Shown: one piece after another, positions 24,205 to 32,260 of the stretch
Numbering within the stretch: position 1 is the first letter of the stretch
Layout of the letters: every line of letters begins with the position of its first letter
Assembly: GCA_041659285.1 (NCBI GenBank)
Contig: JBAZYO010000001.1
Coordinates: 310,001 to 374,000, forward strand
Direction of reading: 5' to 3'
Source: Vicinamibacterales bacterium
GTDB lineage: Bacteria > Acidobacteriota > Vicinamibacteria > Vicinamibacterales > UBA2999
Length of the DNA: 64,000 nt
Program-made: the position numbers and the translations under genes
Notes under the pieces: generated by a model
Told to the model about the DNA's origin: nothing
Databases searched by the model: none
The model's input: the letters and a program-made list of their open reading frames with translations, nothing else

Positions 24205-25622
24205 GTTTCGTTTCGTGGGCCTTCGTCATCCTGTTTCTCATCGTCTTCGCGGCGCGGCTGACGGTCGGGCGCCGCAAGATCGAAACCGCTTACGTCGCGG
24301 TGCTCCTCGTCTCCAGCACCATCTTCTACGCGTGGCACGTGCCGATCTACATCCTCGTGCTGGTGACCAGCGCGGGCGTGGACTTCCTGGCGGCGCTCGC
24401 GCTGGAACGGGTACCGGTCACCGCCGTCACCAGACGACGGTGGATTCTCGCCGTGTCGCTTGGCGTCAACCTTGGATTGCTGGGATTCTTCAAGTATTCC
24501 AACCTGCTGATCGATACGACGGTCCGGGCCGCGTCGGCACTCGGCTATCGCCTCGAGCCGCCGGAGGTATCGCTGATCCTGCCGATGGGCATCAGCTTCT
24601 ACACCTTCCAGTCGATGTCGTACACGATTGACGTGTACCGCGGCTTGCTGAAGCCGCAGCGCAGCTTCAAGTCCTTCTTCCTCTACATCATCTTCTTCCC
24701 GCAACTGGTGGCCGGTCCCATTGTGCGGGCGGTGGACTTCCTGCCGCAGATGCCGCGGCCGCGCCGGCTTCGATTGCGCGTTTTCTACGAGGGTGTCTGG
24801 CTGATCATCGTCGGCTTCTTCCTGAAGATGGTGTGCGCCGACAACCTGGCCGTCTACGTGGACGAGTATTGGGATCTTGGCTATCGGGAGCAGGCGAACG
24901 CCGGCTTCACCTTGTGGCTGGCGCTGATGTTCTCGGGGCAGATCTTCGCGGACTTTGCCGGCTACTCCAGCATCGCGAGGGGTCTGGCCTACCTCCTTGG
25001 CTACCGCCTGCCGGTCAACTTCAACGCTCCCTACGTCGCGGGTTCCCTGAAGAACTTCTGGGAGCGATGGCATATCACGCTGTCGAGCTGGTTACGCGAC
25101 TACCTCTATGTGCCGCTCGGCGGCAACCGGCGCGGACGGGTGCGGACTTACGTCAACTTGCTGCTGGTCATGGTGCTCGGCGGCCTCTGGCACGGCGCGG
25201 CCTACACCTACATCGTCTGGGGCGCCATCCACGGCGTGGCACTGGCGGTCGAACGCGCCCTGGGGCTGCAACACGACCGGGGCCTCGGCCGCTTCGGCGG
25301 GGTGCGGCTGGTGTGGTTCGGCGTGACCCAGTGCGTGGTCCTGTGTGCGTGGGTCTTCTTCCGCAGTTCGTCGTTCGCGAACGCCAGCACGTTCATGGCC
25401 AACATCGCCACGATGGACCTGGTGAGGCCTGCCGGCTGGATGTGGGTGGGAACCCTCTTCCTGCTCCCGCTCGTGATCCACCACGCCTGGGTCTGGGCCG
25501 AAGAGCGAGGCACCGTGCCGTCGTTGCCGGCGGCCGCGCGCGCGTCCCTGGCCGCGGTGATGGTCTACGGAATCGTGACGCTCTACGCCGGCACCAGCGA
25601 TTTCATCTACTTCCAGTTCTAG
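24201..25622 (+). CDS. MBOAT family O-acyltransferase (AlgI/DltB-like)
   Basis: A 473-residue protein with about eleven membrane helices. It shows ISFYTFQSMSYTIDVYRG (near residue 130), FFPQLVAGPIVRA, FWERWHITLSSWLRDYLYVP (near 285) and the catalytic-His segment GGLWHGAAYTYIVWGAIHG (His near 332), all characteristic of AlgI/DltB/PatA enzymes. These take an acyl or acetyl group from a cytoplasmic donor to extracellular polysaccharide, teichoic acid or peptidoglycan. It starts with GTG overlapping the SGNH-like gene as GTGA, and ends at tandem repeats. Confidence 0.92.
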   Translation: MSFVSWAFVILFLIVFAARLTVGRRKIETAYVAVLLVSSTIFYAWHVPIYILVLVTSAGVDFLAALALERVPVTAVTRRRWILAVSLGVNLGLLGFFKYSNLLIDTTVRAASALGYRLEPPEVSLILPMGISFYTFQSMSYTIDVYRGLLKPQRSFKSFFLYIIFFPQLVAGPIVRAVDFLPQMPRPRRLRLRVFYEGVWLIIVGFFLKMVCADNLAVYVDEYWDLGYREQANAGFTLWLALMFSGQIFADFAGYSSIARGLAYLLGYRLPVNFNAPYVAGSLKNFWERWHITLSSWLRDYLYVPLGGNRRGRVRTYVNLLLVMVLGGLWHGAAYTYIVWGAIHGVALAVERALGLQHDRGLGRFGGVRLVWFGVTQCVVLCAWVFFRSSSFANASTFMANIATMDLVRPAGWMWVGTLFLLPLVIHHAWVWAEERGTVPSLPAAARASLAAVMVYGIVTLYAGTSDFIYFQF

Positions 25623-25705
25623 CCGCAGATTCTGCATAAGACGGTTCCAGCCGCAGATTCCTCGCAAGAACGGCTTCCAGCCGCAGATTCTGCGCAAGGA
25701 ATAGG
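25621..25705 (+). repeat. Three tandem AGCCGCAGATTC units
   Basis: Units start at 25621, 25649 and 25679 (28, 30 and about 27 bases). Each begins AGCCGCAGATTC and continues with a diverged GCAAG(A)ACGG(C)TTCC. There are no spacers, so it is not a CRISPR array. The first unit overlaps the MBOAT stop codon. A similar CCGCAGATGACGCAG stretch lies just after tatD near 56497. Confidence 0.8.
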
Positions 25706-25752
25706 TTGAATTAATGCCGAACCGGGGCGGAACTCCGCAAAGATAGCGATGC

Positions 25753-27813
25753 GTGACTTCCTCCTCGGCGCGCCTCGCGGTTCGCCTCATTGCGGCAGTA
25801 TCGCTGGCTGGCATTGCCGCGGCCTATCTCAGCGTCATTCGCCCATGGGGGGGCCTTGTCAGCACGGTGGTGCTCGGCTGGTTCATCCTTCCGGGCGTCA
25901 CGTTTGCGCGCATCCTGACTCGCAGCGCCGACACCCGCGCGCACTGGCTGCTGGGGCCGGTGTGGGGCGTGGGCATTTCCGTCCTGGGGTTGCTGGCGCT
26001 ATGGCAGATGGGTGGGCGCGGCGCGTGGATACTGATTCTGGCGCCCTGGCCCCTCTGGCTCCTGAACCGGCTTCCGCTCCAGCGCATCGGCATCGACTTG
26101 CGGATGCCGCGCCTCGATCGCCGCGATTTGGTGGCGGTGCTCCTGTTGTTCCTGTTGGTACCGCTCATCGCCGGCGCGCCGTTCGCGCGCGTGGCCGAGC
26201 CGGTCGATGATGGCGGCAAGGCGTATCGCGCCTACTTCACCGCCGACTTCGTGTGGGCGATGACCGTGGTGGCGGAGGTCAGCAAGGGCGATATCCCGCC
26301 GAAGAATCCATTCCAGTTTGGCGGCACGCTGCACTACTACTGGCTCGCGCACTTTCTCTCGGCGGTCGAGTACCGCGTTCTCGGGCCCTGGGGCTTGACG
26401 ATCGAAGAAGTGACGCTCGCCAACTCCCTGGCGTATGGCCTGGTGTTCATCGCGTTCTTGTACGGCTTCGTGCGCGCGTTTGGCGCTACCGCCGGCGCCG
26501 CGGCCACGGCGTGCGCGCTCGTGTTTCTCGCCAACAGCTACGAGGCTCTGGATCGGCTGGTGGTGTGGTGGAGCGACGGCGCCATCATCCCGCTGCTCGG
26601 GCAGATCAATGTCGATGCCGTGACGCGGTGGTTCTATTCGGGAATGCCGGTGGACGGGTTGCACCGGATGCTCCTCTACCAGCCGCATCACCTGGGCGGC
26701 TACGCCATCGGCCTGTCGGCCTTGCTCATCGTCGCCCGGACCACCGACGCCGCCAGGCCGCTGGTCGCGCTGACCATTGGATCGTTCCTGGCCTTGAGCC
26801 TGTTGTTGACGAGCTTCGAAGCCATCATCATCGGCGTTGCCGTCTCTATCGTTTATGCCTTTCGGCTGTTGGCGCCTTCCCGGTGGAAGGCGATTCCGCT
26901 GTGCGCCATCCTCGGCGCCGTGCCGGTGTTCGCGGCCTTCGAGGTGTCTGAGGCGCTGGCCTACGTCGATCCAGCGGCGAAGACGCTGGTGCGGTTTGGA
27001 CCAAATCCGGTGGCGCTGATGCACTGGCAGTACGTCCTGCTCCTCAGCTTCGGGCCGATGCTCATCCTCGGCGCCATCGGCGCGCTGGTCGCGGTAGTCG
27101 GCCGCCGGAGCGAAACGCTGCCGATCGCCGCGCTGGCCGCGGTCGCGCTGGGCTTCTACTTCCTCACCGATGTCCCGGACATGCAACACGTGTGGGTGGG
27201 CTGGCGCGCGGGGCACCTGCTGTTTGTGTCGTGCACCGTGTTCACGGCCGTCCTGCTGACGTCGGCACACCGGGCGCCGCTCGGCGTGAAGGTGGCGGCG
27301 TGGGCGCTGGTCGGCGTGCTGGCCGTGGCCGCGCTGCCGACGGTGGCCATGGACATCTACAACGCTCAGGACATTACCAACACCGGTCCGGGACCGGGAT
27401 TCCCCTGGACGCTGGTGCTGTCGCGCGACGAAGTCGAGGCGCTGAACTGGCTGAAGACGCAGACGCCTCCGGATGTCATCGTCCAGCCGAATGTGGCGGA
27501 ACGCGCGAATGCGTCGTGGGGCTACATTCCCGCCTTCGGTGAACGCCGCATGGCGGCCGGGCTGCCGATTGCCATGATTCCGATGCAGCCGTACCAGGAT
27601 GCCTCGACGTTCGTGGGGAACGCGATCTTCGGCCAGGCCGATCCGAAGGCGCGGGCTCTGATGGCGCAACAGCTGCACATCGACTATCTGTACGTCGGGC
27701 CGGCCGAACAGGAGCGCCATTCCGAACTGGTGGCGTCGTTCGACTCGCGTTCGGACTTGTTCCCGGTGGCGTTCAGGAACAGGGAGGTCGTTATTTACCT
27801 GGTCGCGCACTGA
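25753..27813 (+). CDS. Large polytopic membrane protein, GT-C-like
   Basis: A 686-residue protein with about twelve to fourteen membrane helices. A first external loop has AEPVDDGGKAYRAYFTADF (near residue 155), with acidic residues where GT-C glycosyltransferases place their catalytic Asp, and LHYYWLAHFLSAVEYRVLG follows. The C-terminal 170 residues form a soluble domain (LNWLKTQTPPDVIV, then LHIDYLYVGPAEQ), typical of large sugar-transferring membrane proteins. Family and substrate are not certain. It starts with GTG 25753. Its 3' end overlaps the convergent epimerase gene by 23 bases. Confidence 0.7.
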   Translation: MTSSSARLAVRLIAAVSLAGIAAAYLSVIRPWGGLVSTVVLGWFILPGVTFARILTRSADTRAHWLLGPVWGVGISVLGLLALWQMGGRGAWILILAPWPLWLLNRLPLQRIGIDLRMPRLDRRDLVAVLLLFLLVPLIAGAPFARVAEPVDDGGKAYRAYFTADFVWAMTVVAEVSKGDIPPKNPFQFGGTLHYYWLAHFLSAVEYRVLGPWGLTIEEVTLANSLAYGLVFIAFLYGFVRAFGATAGAAATACALVFLANSYEALDRLVVWWSDGAIIPLLGQINVDAVTRWFYSGMPVDGLHRMLLYQPHHLGGYAIGLSALLIVARTTDAARPLVALTIGSFLALSLLLTSFEAIIIGVAVSIVYAFRLLAPSRWKAIPLCAILGAVPVFAAFEVSEALAYVDPAAKTLVRFGPNPVALMHWQYVLLLSFGPMLILGAIGALVAVVGRRSETLPIAALAAVALGFYFLTDVPDMQHVWVGWRAGHLLFVSCTVFTAVLLTSAHRAPLGVKVAAWALVGVLAVAALPTVAMDIYNAQDITNTGPGPGFPWTLVLSRDEVEALNWLKTQTPPDVIVQPNVAERANASWGYIPAFGERRMAAGLPIAMIPMQPYQDASTFVGNAIFGQADPKARALMAQQLHIDYLYVGPAEQERHSELVASFDSRSDLFPVAFRNREVVIYLVAH

Positions 27814-28723
27814 CGTCGGCGATCACGTCCTCGAGGTGGGTCTCGAGCGACCGCTGCGGCGCATAGCCGAACGCGCGCCGTGCCGCGGTGATGTCGGCGA
27901 CCGAGAACCGCAGTTCGCCCTCTCGCGCCGGCTCGTAAGTGGGCGCGAGGTCCCTGCCCAAGCGATCGATCAACAACCGCGACAGCACGTTGAGCGACGT
28001 GCTGCGCCCGCTTCCCAGGTTGAACGTCCCCTCGGCGTGGCCGAGCGAGGCGAGCACGCCATCAGTGATGTCGTCCACGTGCACGAAGTCGCGCTGCTGC
28101 TCGCCGTCGCCGAGAATCACCGGCGCCTCTCCACGCAGCAGCCGCGTCACGAAGATCGTGATCACCCCAACGTACGGCGTGTAGCTTTGCCCGGGGCCGA
28201 ACGTGTTGAAGAAGCGCAGGACCGTCAGCGGCACGCCCACGCTCGACAGCATCTGCCGGCACACCCGCTCCGCCGCCAGCTTGCCGATGCCGTACGGCGA
28301 CAGTGGCTCGGTGGTGTAGCCCTCCGCAATGGGCATGGGCGCCGGGCAATCCGCGTAGACCGCCATCGATGACGCCAGCGTGAACCAGCGCACGCGCGCC
28401 GGATCGACCAACCTCACGATGTTCGCCGTGCCCATCAGGTTGGTGTCGAGGTCCTCGTAGAACCGATCGAAGCTGCCGCGGATGGTGACCTGCGCGGCGA
28501 GGTGGATGACGCCATCGACGCCGGCCAGGGCCGCGGTTACCGCGGCCCGGTCGCGCACGTCGCCCTGCACGAACCGCGCGCCATCCGGCACCACCTCACG
28601 ACGCCCCATCGACAGGTTGTCGAGCACGGTCACCTGGAGGCCCTTCGCCAGCAGCGCCCGCGTCACGTGGGAGCCGATGAAGCCGGCGCCGCCGGTCACG
28701 AGGATGTGCGTGAGCGGCGTCAC
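27791..28723 (-). CDS. NAD-dependent sugar epimerase/dehydratase
   Basis: A 310-residue short-chain dehydrogenase of the extended type. The NAD-binding VTGGAGFIGSHVTRALL is at residues 9-25, with the catalytic SPYGIGKLAAERV (Tyr-x-x-x-Lys) near 150. The closest form is UDP-glucose 4-epimerase, but dTDP- or GDP-sugar enzymes cannot be excluded. It starts with GTG overlapping the nucleotidyltransferase stop (GTGA) and is the last gene of a minus-strand sugar-pathway run. Its end overlaps the convergent membrane protein gene. Confidence 0.85.
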   Translation of the reverse strand: MTPLTHILVTGGAGFIGSHVTRALLAKGLQVTVLDNLSMGRREVVPDGARFVQGDVRDRAAVTAALAGVDGVIHLAAQVTIRGSFDRFYEDLDTNLMGTANIVRLVDPARVRWFTLASSMAVYADCPAPMPIAEGYTTEPLSPYGIGKLAAERVCRQMLSSVGVPLTVLRFFNTFGPGQSYTPYVGVITIFVTRLLRGEAPVILGDGEQQRDFVHVDDITDGVLASLGHAEGTFNLGSGRSTSLNVLSRLLIDRLGRDLAPTYEPAREGELRFSVADITAARRAFGYAPQRSLETHLEDVIADVSARPGK

Positions 28724-29694
28724 GACCGCAGGCCGGCGACCACAGTGGGGCAGTGGACGGAGTGCTCGCCGGTCAACACCACGGCATCCAGGTCGGTGGT
28801 GGAATCCACGACCACGCCCGGCATGATCACCGAATTCGAGATCCGGATGGGGTAGCGCACCTCGACGTGGGCGCCAATGACGCTGTTGTCGATCGTGGCG
28901 CCCGGCGGTATCGCGGCCGTGGGATCGATGACGGAGGCCAGCCCATGCCGCTTCAGCTCCAGCAGGTTGATCAGGAGCAGGTCCTCGGGCTTGGTCAGGT
29001 TGAGGTCGCGCTCGACAATGGGGTGGTGCTTCACGACGTAGCCGTCGTCGATCAGGATCTGGATGCTGGTGGTGATCTCGTATTCGTCGCGCATGGCGGT
29101 GCGCGGCGTGCGGCGGATGGCGTCGAAGATGTGCTGGTCGAACACGTAGAGGCCGCAGCCCTTCAACTGGCTGTCGACGTAGCGCGGCTTCTCGATCACG
29201 CGGGACACGCGGCCGGTGCCGTCCGCCTGGATCACGAAGTTGCGCCGGACCATGGCCGGGTCGGGCTCGTACATGCTGACCAGACTGGCGTTGCAGCGGC
29301 CCTCGAACACGTCGTCCATCAGCGGTCGCAGCGGCGCCTTCAGGTGGAAGTGAATGTCGCCGAGCATTAGCAGGAACGGCGCCTGCACGTACGGCTCCAG
29401 CGCCCCCACCGCGTGGGCGAGGCCGAGCGTGCCTTCCTGCCCGACCATGTGCAGGTCCACGCCGAGGGTGGCGCCCCCGCCGAGGACGCTGGCGATCTGG
29501 TAGCCGAGGTGGCCGACCACCACGTAGATCGTGGTGATGCCGAGGTCCCGCATCACGTCGATCTGCCGCGAGATCAGCGGCCGGTTGAGGATGGGCAGGA
29601 TCGGCTTGGGATGTTGATCCGAGAAGGGGAACATCCGCGCGCCCTTGCCGGCGGCCAGGATCACGCCGACCATTCGCGAACCGAGATCAGGCAC
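28720..29694 (-). CDS. NDP-sugar nucleotidyltransferase with C-terminal beta-helix
   Basis: A 324-residue protein. The N-terminal signature VILAAGKGARMFPF, then KPILPILNRPL, is that of RmlA/GlmU-type enzymes that join a sugar phosphate to a nucleotide. LGDIHFHL supplies the metal-binding Asp. A short left-handed beta-helix follows (IPPGATIDNSVIGAHVEV and SVIMPGVVVDS), as in mannose-1-phosphate guanylyltransferases and glucose-1-phosphate thymidylyltransferases. It starts with GTG 29694, overlapping the GT2 end; ATG 29673 is an alternative just before the signature. It likely supplies the substrate of the following epimerase. Confidence 0.85.
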   Translation of the reverse strand: MPDLGSRMVGVILAAGKGARMFPFSDQHPKPILPILNRPLISRQIDVMRDLGITTIYVVVGHLGYQIASVLGGGATLGVDLHMVGQEGTLGLAHAVGALEPYVQAPFLLMLGDIHFHLKAPLRPLMDDVFEGRCNASLVSMYEPDPAMVRRNFVIQADGTGRVSRVIEKPRYVDSQLKGCGLYVFDQHIFDAIRRTPRTAMRDEYEITTSIQILIDDGYVVKHHPIVERDLNLTKPEDLLLINLLELKRHGLASVIDPTAAIPPGATIDNSVIGAHVEVRYPIRISNSVIMPGVVVDSTTDLDAVVLTGEHSVHCPTVVAGLRS

Positions 29695-30391
29695 GGGACT
29701 CTCCCTCGAACTTGCAGCGGACCAGCTCGCGCATCACGCGCACCGCGTCAAAGGCGCGGATCTTCTTGCCTTCCTCGAAGGTGCGGCCGTAGAAGCTGAC
29801 TGGCACTTCCGCGAACCGCGCCCCGCGTTGCGCCAGCCGCGCCGTGAACTCGGCCTCGAAGTCGAAGCCGTTGGCGCGAATGCGCAGGCCCTCGATCAAC
29901 GGCCGGCGGTACATCTTGTAGCACGTCATCAGGTCGGTCAGCTGCACGCCGTAGAGCCCACGGCTGGCGCCGGTCATGACCAGGTTACCCATGCGATTCA
30001 GCCACCGCATCCGCTCGATCGAGCCCTTGAAGCGGCTGCCGTAGACGACGTCGGCCTGCCCGGCGAGAATGGGCGCCACCAGCTGCTTGTAGTCCTGGGG
30101 GTCGTACTCGAGGTCGGCGTCCTGGTGCACGATGATGCTGCCGGTGGCCAGCGTCCACAGGTGCTTGATGACGCCGCCGCGCCCGACGTTTTCGTCCATG
30201 AAGATGACCTTCACGCCTGGCAGCTGAATGGCCGACAGGATCTCGCGGGTGCCGTCCGTGGACCCGTCGTCGGCGACCAGGACCTCGAGGTCCACGCCGG
30301 CATCCACCGCGACCACGGCGTTGAGGAGTTTCTCGATGGTGGGGCGCTCGTTCCACACGGGCACCAGCACGCTCAGGCGTTCACGAGGCAT
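29687..30391 (-). CDS. GT2 family glycosyltransferase
   Basis: A 234-residue GT-A enzyme without C-terminal membrane helices. Motifs are VLVPVWNERPTIEKLL at the start, ADDGSTDGTREIL near residue 40, HQDADLEYDP (the DxD block) near 90 and GSRFKGSIERMRWLNR. It resembles dolichol/polyprenyl-phosphate sugar transferases of the soluble type. ATG 30391 is preferred to an in-frame GTG at 30409 because AGGA lies about 8 bases upstream. It overlaps both neighbours, so the run is probably co-translated. Confidence 0.85.
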   Translation of the reverse strand: MPRERLSVLVPVWNERPTIEKLLNAVVAVDAGVDLEVLVADDGSTDGTREILSAIQLPGVKVIFMDENVGRGGVIKHLWTLATGSIIVHQDADLEYDPQDYKQLVAPILAGQADVVYGSRFKGSIERMRWLNRMGNLVMTGASRGLYGVQLTDLMTCYKMYRRPLIEGLRIRANGFDFEAEFTARLAQRGARFAEVPVSFYGRTFEEGKKIRAFDAVRVMRELVRCKFEGESRA

Positions 30392-30932
30392 GGGACGTCC
30401 TGGAAGCACCGAGGATTGACGACAGCGCCCGGCCGCGGACGTTCACGGGCTGGCGCCTGGCGACGATGATGGAGCGGGACTCGAACTCGATGCCGTCCTG
30501 ACGCCACTGCTTCAGTTGCTGGCGCAGCAGCGGCAGGGCGGTGCGCTCCGCGGCGCTGAGTGACTTAGCCTCGAGCCGATCGATCACCGCCAACTCGAGG
30601 TCGGCGACGCCGCGTCCGGCGTCGAGCGCGAGAAAGCCGCGCCCGTCGGCGAGTGGAATGATCGAGATGCCCTTGAGGTTCTGGAACGGCTCCGGCTTCA
30701 CCAGGATGAGGGCGCGCTGCCCGGGCAGCTGGACCAGCTCGGCGAGGCTGTTCTGGCGCTTCCTCTCCGTCTTGAGCGTGCGTTCGTGCAGCTTCACCAC
30801 GGCCCAGCCCAAGTCGGCGTCTATGGTGGACAGCCAGTCCACGACATCGTCCGGCAGGGTGAGGGTGACCAACTGGGCGGGCCGGCCGAATTTCAGGGGC
30901 CGGCCGCGTTTGCCTTCGGAAGCGGGTCTCAT
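30381..30932 (-). CDS. Putative DNA-binding protein, AT-hook-like N-terminus
   Basis: A 183-residue protein with no firmly recognised family. The N-terminus GKRGRPLKFGRP resembles an AT-hook. The next segment VTLTLPDDVVDWLSTIDADL has the strand-helix look of a ribbon-helix-helix DNA-binding domain. The remainder is mixed alpha/beta with many charged residues (LKQWRQDGIEFESRSIIVARR). Lying at the head of the GT2-nucleotidyltransferase-epimerase run, and about 90 bases from a perfect palindrome at 31023, it is a candidate local regulator; this is inference. Confidence 0.6.
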   Translation of the reverse strand: MRPASEGKRGRPLKFGRPAQLVTLTLPDDVVDWLSTIDADLGWAVVKLHERTLKTERKRQNSLAELVQLPGQRALILVKPEPFQNLKGISIIPLADGRGFLALDAGRGVADLELAVIDRLEAKSLSAAERTALPLLRQQLKQWRQDGIEFESRSIIVARRQPVNVRGRALSSILGASRTSHAS

Positions 30933-31022
30933 TGGGGCCAGTGCGACAACCCCGAATTATTACAAGAAAACAGCCGCCGAGTCATCAGCCATTCGCTGGG
31001 CCGGGCGGCGTTCCCTCTGGCG

Positions 31023-31041
31023 GATTTGTTTGAAACAAATC
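31023..31041. promoter_or_regulatory. Perfect 19-base palindrome, possible operator
   Basis: GATTTGTTT, a central G, and AAACAAATC form perfect 9-base arms in an otherwise GC-rich region. It lies between the radical SAM gene (its stop overlaps the palindrome at 31040) and the putative DNA-binding gene, whose start is at 30932. A sequence GAATTATTACA at about 30954-30964 reads on the minus strand as an AT-rich -10-like box for that gene. The palindrome could be the operator for the encoded protein, or a stem ending the radical SAM transcript. Confidence 0.5.
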
Positions 31042-32218
31042 AGAGCGCGGCGGCCGGCGGCACCGCGGGGACCGACGGCGGCGGCAGCGGCGCGCGCGAA
31101 CCGCTGCGCCGCTTCTCCATCGAGGCGCGCACCAGGAAACGCGCGTACGGCACCACCTGCTTGATGGCGGCCACGTTCATCTGGCACGGGCTGAGGCAGG
31201 TCGGGCACTTGTGGTCGCGGATTTCCTTGCGATGGGCCTGTGACGTCTCGCGGAAGTAGATGGCTTCCGCGTCCTCCTTGGTCACGTTGCCCATAATCTC
31301 GCTGTTCTCGCAGAAGAACAGGTCGCCGTTCGGGTTCAACATGACGCCCTGCGTCTGGAACGGGCAGGGCGCGGTGCGGTGATAGCCGTTGGCGATCATG
31401 TCCGCATAGTGCATGTAGATGTAGTTCTGGCCGTCGAGCAGCGGATCCTGCCGCACGCGATCCATGAAGAAGTTCCGCATCGTCTGCTCTTCGGCGCCGA
31501 TCGGCTTCATGCCCGCCTCGAGCTCGCTGTTGCCGAGCATGGCGTCGGTGAAGCGCACCATGTTGAAGACGATGTCGAGCTTTTCCTTCTTCGCCCACGC
31601 CAGGATGTTGTCGGCGTCGGCGAGGTTCTGCGAGAAAATGGTCGACGAAATCCCGAAGTTGAACTTGTAGGTCTTCTGCAGTTCCTGCATCGCGGCAATG
31701 GTCTTGCCGGCCTTTTCGAAGGCGTTGCGGACGTTGCGGACCGAGCCGTGCATCTCGTTCACGCCGTCGATCGAGACGCGCATCGAGAAGATGATGTTGC
31801 GCTCGTTGCACAGCTGGACCACCTTGGTCAGCATCGGAATGGCGCGATGATGCGTGATGCCGGTGGTGTTGAGCGTCAGCTTGCGCAGTTTCGGGAACTT
31901 GTCGATCATCACGCGGCAGATCTCGACCATGTCGTTGCGCGTGGTGGGCTCGCCACCCGACAACGACGCGTTCTCGATGTCCTTCCACAGCGGCGAGCTG
32001 AACGCTTCTTCGATCTGCTCGAGCGTCATGTCTTCCTTGCGGTTGCCGCGCGTCCAGTTGCTGCACATCTCGCAGCGGGCGTCGCACACAAACGTGCAAT
32101 GGAAGATGAAGACCGTCGGATGAAGCGGGGTGTACTTGGCGACCGCGGCGCGAACGAAATCGCGGGGGGCGCTCATCGCCGCTTTGGCGAGGTACTTGGC
32201 GGCGTATGTCTGTGCCAT
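31040..32218 (-). CDS. Radical SAM protein with SPASM-like C-terminal cysteines
   Basis: A 392-residue enzyme. The radical SAM cluster motif is CDARCEMC (Cys45, Cys49, Cys52), which binds the 4Fe-4S cluster that cleaves S-adenosylmethionine. LSGGEPT follows near residue 88. The C-terminal part has further cysteines (CPFQ, FFCENSE, CPTCLSPCQ) as in SPASM or twitch domains that hold auxiliary clusters. Family members modify peptides, sugars or lipids; the adjacent flippase-like, methyltransferase and GT genes point to a glycolipid or surface-polymer reaction. The start is ATG 32218. Confidence 0.88.
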   Translation of the reverse strand: MAQTYAAKYLAKAAMSAPRDFVRAAVAKYTPLHPTVFIFHCTFVCDARCEMCSNWTRGNRKEDMTLEQIEEAFSSPLWKDIENASLSGGEPTTRNDMVEICRVMIDKFPKLRKLTLNTTGITHHRAIPMLTKVVQLCNERNIIFSMRVSIDGVNEMHGSVRNVRNAFEKAGKTIAAMQELQKTYKFNFGISSTIFSQNLADADNILAWAKKEKLDIVFNMVRFTDAMLGNSELEAGMKPIGAEEQTMRNFFMDRVRQDPLLDGQNYIYMHYADMIANGYHRTAPCPFQTQGVMLNPNGDLFFCENSEIMGNVTKEDAEAIYFRETSQAHRKEIRDHKCPTCLSPCQMNVAAIKQVVPYARFLVRASMEKRRSGSRAPLPPPSVPAVPPAAAL

Positions 32219-32260
32219 GCTAAGTACAAGATTCTACAGGATTTTCAGGCCGATGGCGAC

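Noticed and set aside
25621..25705. Possible CRISPR array
   Set aside because: The three units are adjacent, of unequal length and diverged, with no spacers and no cas genes.
25999..27810. 603-codon minus-strand frame opposite the membrane protein gene
   Set aside because: Arg/Gln/His-rich shadow without domains; the plus strand carries a coherent membrane protein.
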